Shown here one piece after another: positions 60,858 to 64,000 of a DNA stretch of 64,000 nucleotides. Below the pieces are notes generated by a model. The model was not told the DNA's origin. It ran no database searches and saw only the letters and a program-made list of their open reading frames with translations. Position numbers and translations under genes: made by a program. The DNA is from CAZAQK01 sp964535825 (GTDB taxonomy: Bacteria; Pseudomonadota; Alphaproteobacteria; Rickettsiales; SXRF01), in assembly GCA_964535825.1 (NCBI GenBank), contig CAZHUC010000001.1:62001-126000 (forward strand), given 5' to 3'. The number at the start of each line of letters is the position of its first letter. Within the stretch, counting starts at the first letter, position 1.

Positions 60858-61540
60858 ACGATCTTTCCGTCTTCAAGGCGGATGATCTTTGAGCAGTGCC
60901 GTGCCACATTCATATCATGCGTGATGATGACCAGTGATGTGCCCTGTGCCCGGTTCAAAGTGGTGAGAAGCTGGATGATCTGTTCACCTGTGTCTTTATC
61001 AAGGTTACCGGTGGGTTCATCAGCCAGAAGTAATTTTGGTTTTGTTACGCATGCCCGCGCGATGGCCACACGTTGCTGCTCGCCTCCGGAAAGTTGCGAG
61101 GGATAATGATGCATGCGCTCGGCAAGGCCAACAGAGGCGAGGGCTTCTTTTGCTACATCGCGTGCTTGCGGCGTGTTGATGAATTCAAGCGGTATGATGA
61201 CATTTTCCAGCGCGGTCATGGTGGGTATCAGATGGAATGACTGGAAGACCACACCAATATTTTTTGCACGAAATAGCGCAAGCTGATCTTCCGTTTTGCT
61301 TCCAAGGTCTTCACCGCAAACTTCAATCTGGCCTGCTGTAGGTGCTTCCAGACCCGCCATAAGCATCATAAGCGAGGTTTTTCCTGAGCCGGAAGGGCCC
61401 ATAATGGCCACAGTTTCTTGTTTATTAATTGTTAATTCGATATCATGTAAAATATGGACCTGGCTTGTAGAAGTGCCTAGGGTCAGATTGATATTTGATA
61501 AATTGATAATGGGGCTGGTTGCGGCGTCTGTGCTGTTCAT
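60854..61540 (-). CDS. ABC transporter ATPase, YbbA-like
   Basis: 228 residues. Walker A GPSGSGKT (48-55), signature LSGGEQQRVAIARA, Walker B LLLADEPTGNLD, typical of the LolD/MacB class that partners FtsX-like permeases. First gene of the minus-strand set ybbA-ybbP-mutY-FAD oxidoreductase. It is divergent from tesA with only 18 bases between start codons, as in E. coli, so promoters overlap. Confidence 0.93.
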   Translation of the reverse strand: MNSTDAATSPIINLSNINLTLGTSTSQVHILHDIELTINKQETVAIMGPSGSGKTSLMMLMAGLEAPTAGQIEVCGEDLGSKTEDQLALFRAKNIGVVFQSFHLIPTMTALENVIIPLEFINTPQARDVAKEALASVGLAERMHHYPSQLSGGEQQRVAIARACVTKPKLLLADEPTGNLDKDTGEQIIQLLTTLNRAQGTSLVIITHDMNVARHCSKIIRLEDGKIV

Positions 61541-61558
61541 CAGTGGAATATAGGCAAG

Positions 61559-62350
61559 ATGAAAAGATTTTTCGAGACATTTTTTATTACCTTGCTACTT
61601 AGCGTGTTTGCGACAGCGGCATTAGCGCAAGGCACGATCCGTGTAGTGGTGTATGGCGACAGTCTTACCTCGGGTTACCAGCTCTCGGAAGGCGATAGCT
61701 ACCCCGCAAAAATGTCAAAGAAGATCCAGGAGGTCGGGTTCACCAATGTTGAGGTGACGAATATGAGCGTGGCCGGCGAGACGACCGCCGGTGGCGTCGA
61801 GCGCCTGAACAGCCTGATATCCAAGCAACCGGATATCGTGGTGGTGGAGCTGGGTGGCAATGATATCATTCGTGGCGTTGATCCGAATGTGATCTATCAG
61901 AATCTGATGCACATCGTTGGCCGGTTGAAAGAGAATAATGTGTATATCGTACTTATCGGCATGAAAGCACCCCCTAACATGGGCGATACATACGCGCAGC
62001 AGGTGGAAGCGGTGTATCACCGCATTGCTACATTTTACAGCACCGCCTTCTACCCGTTCGCACTGGAAGGCATTTTCGGCAATCCTGAGATGAATCTGGC
62101 AGATGGTTACCATCCGAATGGTAAGGGCACGGACGTAATGGTGGAGCAGACCTATGCGCTTGTTGATGCCGGCTTGCGCTGGAAATGGGAGTACATGCAA
62201 TATCAGGAATATTACCAGCGCCAGTGGCAGAAAGAGACCTCTGGCAAAAGCGGACCAAGCGTGCCTACGCCGCCCCAAGGCGGTGGCTCATTGCAATTCA
62301 AGCCAGAGCCACAGCCTGCCGATCCGTCTTTGCCTTCTGCTCCGCAGTAA
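61559..62350 (+). CDS. tesA: SGNH/GDSL arylesterase-thioesterase, TesA-like
   Basis: 263 residues. Signal peptide (LLLSVFATAALAQ), then SGNH blocks: VVYGDSLTSGY with nucleophile S35, the Gly/Asn blocks around VELGGNDIIRGVD, and the terminal catalytic DGYHPNG with Asp and His. Periplasmic lysophospholipase L1/thioesterase I. A ~55-residue Pro/Gln/Ser tail beyond the normal end is an addition. Divergent from ybbAP, the classic pairing, suggesting joint handling of lysophospholipids or similar lipids. Confidence 0.92.
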   Translation: MKRFFETFFITLLLSVFATAALAQGTIRVVVYGDSLTSGYQLSEGDSYPAKMSKKIQEVGFTNVEVTNMSVAGETTAGGVERLNSLISKQPDIVVVELGGNDIIRGVDPNVIYQNLMHIVGRLKENNVYIVLIGMKAPPNMGDTYAQQVEAVYHRIATFYSTAFYPFALEGIFGNPEMNLADGYHPNGKGTDVMVEQTYALVDAGLRWKWEYMQYQEYYQRQWQKETSGKSGPSVPTPPQGGGSLQFKPEPQPADPSLPSAPQ

Positions 62351-62419
62351 ACCTGTTGTCTAAACAGCCTGGGCTTTGTATGCTCGCCGTCTTAATTAAC
62401 TATTCAGACGGAACAGGGC

Positions 62420-64000
62420 ATGACCAAAGCCAACGCAGCAAAATCACCAACTCAGGCATTTAACGTAACCACCGGCGCACTTCCTGCATCAAAGAAGGTC
62501 TATGTGGGCGAGCAGCGCGTGGCAATGCGTGAAGTAGCGCTGTCGAACGGTCAGCCATCGCTGGCGGTATATGATACCTCCGGCATTTACACTGATGAAC
62601 AGGCGAAGATCGATATTTACAAAGGCCTGCCAAAGATACGCCAATCATGGATCGAAGGTCGTGGTGATGTAGAAAGTTACGATGGCCGTGAAGTAAAACC
62701 GGAAGATAACGGCCTGCATGGCGCAGCCAAAGGTGCAGCGGTGGAAGAATTCCCGAATGTGAATTTGCGCCCACTGCGTGCGAAGCCGGGCAAATCGGTA
62801 ACGCAGCTTACCTATGCGCGCGCTGGCATCATCACTAAAGAAATGGAATATATCGCGGTGCGTGAGAATGAAGGCCGCAAGCTGACAGAGGCGCGCAGCA
62901 AGCCATATCAAAAAGGCGAGGGCTTTGGCGCAAAGATACCAGAGATCATCACCCCTGAATTCGTGCGTGATGAAATTGCCGCCGGCCGTGCGATCATTCC
63001 TTCAAACATCAACCACCCTGAATCCGAGCCGATGATTATTGGCCGTAATTTCAAGGTGAAGATCAATGCCAACATCGGCAACTCTGCGGTGACCAGCTCG
63101 GTAGCAGAAGAAGTGGAAAAGATGGTGTGGGCCATTCGCTGGGGTGCGGATAACGTGATGGATCTTTCCACAGGCCGCAACATTCACAACATCCGCGAAT
63201 GGATCATCCGCAATTCGCCTGTGCCTATCGGCACGGTGCCGATCTATCAGGCGCTGGAAAAAGTGGGCGGTATTGCAGAAGAACTCACTTATGAGATTTA
63301 CCGCGACACGCTCATCGAGCAGTGCGAGCAAGGCGTGGATTATTTCACCATCCATGCGGGCGTGCGCTTGCCGTATGTACCAATGACGGCGAACCGTAAG
63401 ACCGGCATTGTGTCGCGCGGTGGTTCTATCATGGCGAAATGGTGTCTTGCGCATCACAAGGAAAGTTTCCTCTATGAGAATTTTGAGGACATCTGCGACA
63501 TTATGCGCAGTTACGACGTGAGCTTTTCACTGGGCGATGGCCTGCGTCCGGGCAGCCAGCACGATGCGAATGATGAAGCGCAATTTAGCGAGCTTAAAAC
63601 ACTGGGCGAACTCACCAAGGTGGCATGGAAGCATGACTGTCAGGTGATGATCGAAGGGCCGGGGCATGTGCCGATGCACCTTATTAAAGAGAATATGGAA
63701 AAGCAGCTGGAGCTGTGCCACGAAGCGCCGTTCTACACGCTTGGGCCACTCACTACCGATATCGCACCAGGTTATGACCACATCACCAGCGGCATCGGTG
63801 CGGCGATGATCGGTTGGTTCGGCACGGCGATGCTGTGTTATGTTACCCCGAAAGAACATTTGGGTCTGCCAGACCGTGATGATGTGAAGACCGGCGTAAT
63901 CACCTACAAAATTGCGGCACACGCGGCTGACCTCGCCAAGGGGCATCCATCGGCATACCGGCGTGATGACGCGGTGTCGGATGCGCGCTTCGATTTCCGC
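62420..64000 (+). CDS. thiC: Phosphomethylpyrimidine synthase ThiC (3' end outside window)
   Basis: 527 codons visible, open to the window edge. Radical-SAM enzyme turning AIR into HMP-P for thiamine. Conserved blocks: GIITKEMEYIAVRENEG, GRNFKVKINANIGNSAV, WGADNVMDLSTGRNIH, NSPVPIGTVPIYQALEK, SFSLGDGLRPGSQHDAND, IEGPGHVPMH and GPLTTDIAPGYDHITSGIGAA. The Cys-rich C-terminal [4Fe-4S] motif lies beyond the edge. The 69-base leader holds a small dyad (CCGTCT 62387-62392 / AGACGG 62406-62411) just before GAACAGGG, but no TPP riboswitch signature. Confidence 0.95.
   Translation, partial: MTKANAAKSPTQAFNVTTGALPASKKVYVGEQRVAMREVALSNGQPSLAVYDTSGIYTDEQAKIDIYKGLPKIRQSWIEGRGDVESYDGREVKPEDNGLHGAAKGAAVEEFPNVNLRPLRAKPGKSVTQLTYARAGIITKEMEYIAVRENEGRKLTEARSKPYQKGEGFGAKIPEIITPEFVRDEIAAGRAIIPSNINHPESEPMIIGRNFKVKINANIGNSAVTSSVAEEVEKMVWAIRWGADNVMDLSTGRNIHNIREWIIRNSPVPIGTVPIYQALEKVGGIAEELTYEIYRDTLIEQCEQGVDYFTIHAGVRLPYVPMTANRKTGIVSRGGSIMAKWCLAHHKESFLYENFEDICDIMRSYDVSFSLGDGLRPGSQHDANDEAQFSELKTLGELTKVAWKHDCQVMIEGPGHVPMHLIKENMEKQLELCHEAPFYTLGPLTTDIAPGYDHITSGIGAAMIGWFGTAMLCYVTPKEHLGLPDRDDVKTGVITYKIAAHAADLAKGHPSAYRRDDAVSDARFDFR

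Overview
The window is chromosomal DNA of a Gram-negative bacterium, almost certainly an alphaproteobacterium outside the best-studied orders. Pointers are: the LPS export operon kdsD-lptCAB followed by rpoN/hpf/ptsN; a short HPr kinase beside rapZ, EIIA-Man and HPr; the divK-pleD pair; class I lysyl-tRNA synthetase; the order argS-SPOR-nagZ-...-tatABC-serS-surE-pcm-nlpD; tlpA divergent from argH-lptM-lysA; and an MJ0042 zinc-finger gene divergent from ftsE. The genome is compact: ATGA, GTGA and TAATG overlaps are common, and five convergent gene pairs abut or overlap at their stop codons. I see no rRNA, tRNA, CRISPR array, insertion sequence or prophage. No gap without a gene exceeds 300 bases; the largest (2203-2468, 14243-14431, 56169-56309) are described below where they hold anything.

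Layout. 1-2.2 kb: LPS export. 2.5-10.3 kb: sigma-54, an orphan CpaF/VirB11-type ATPase, hibernation factor, nitrogen-PTS EIIA, two folate genes, a secreted orphan, then HprK-RapZ-EIIA-HPr (no Enzyme I in view). 10.3-12.2 kb: acetyl-CoA synthetase with a strong terminator. 12.3-15.9 kb: two unrecognised proteins with glycine-rich hydrophobic cores and a small methyltransferase. 16-17.7 kb: DivK and the diguanylate cyclase PleD. 17.7-30 kb: xthA, erpA, dgt, argS, SPOR protein, nagZ, site-2 protease, tatABC, serS, surE, pcm, a degenerate NlpD-like LytM factor and a cupin. 30-33.6 kb: DUF815 ATPase, photolyase and a sulfotransferase.

33.7-39.8 kb is the most remarkable locus: one continuous 2031-codon gene encoding four tandem Skp1-hydroxyproline-GlcNAc-transferase-like (PF11397/GT60-type) modules, a peroxiredoxin-like domain and two prolyl-4-hydroxylase-like 2-oxoglutarate/Fe(II) oxygenase domains. 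It overlaps the start of lysS by one base and has a divergent sulfotransferase gene 84 bp away. The architecture suggests a single-chain, cytoplasmic 'hydroxylate, then glycosylate' machine resembling the PhyA/Gnt1 steps acting on eukaryotic Skp1. This function is inferred from domains only.

41.4-49.2 kb: HAD phosphatase, tlpA, argH, an LptM-like lipoprotein, lysA, hpt, zinc-finger protein, ftsE (without ftsX) and a PfkB kinase. 49.3-54 kb: succinate dehydrogenase, with a receiver-domain protein and an M48 lipoprotein lying between sdhA and sdhB. 54-64 kb: thrB, rnhA, bactofilin, an FAD oxidoreductase, mutY with an unusual catalytic-site residue, a YbbAP-type ABC system divergent from tesA, and thiC running off the end.
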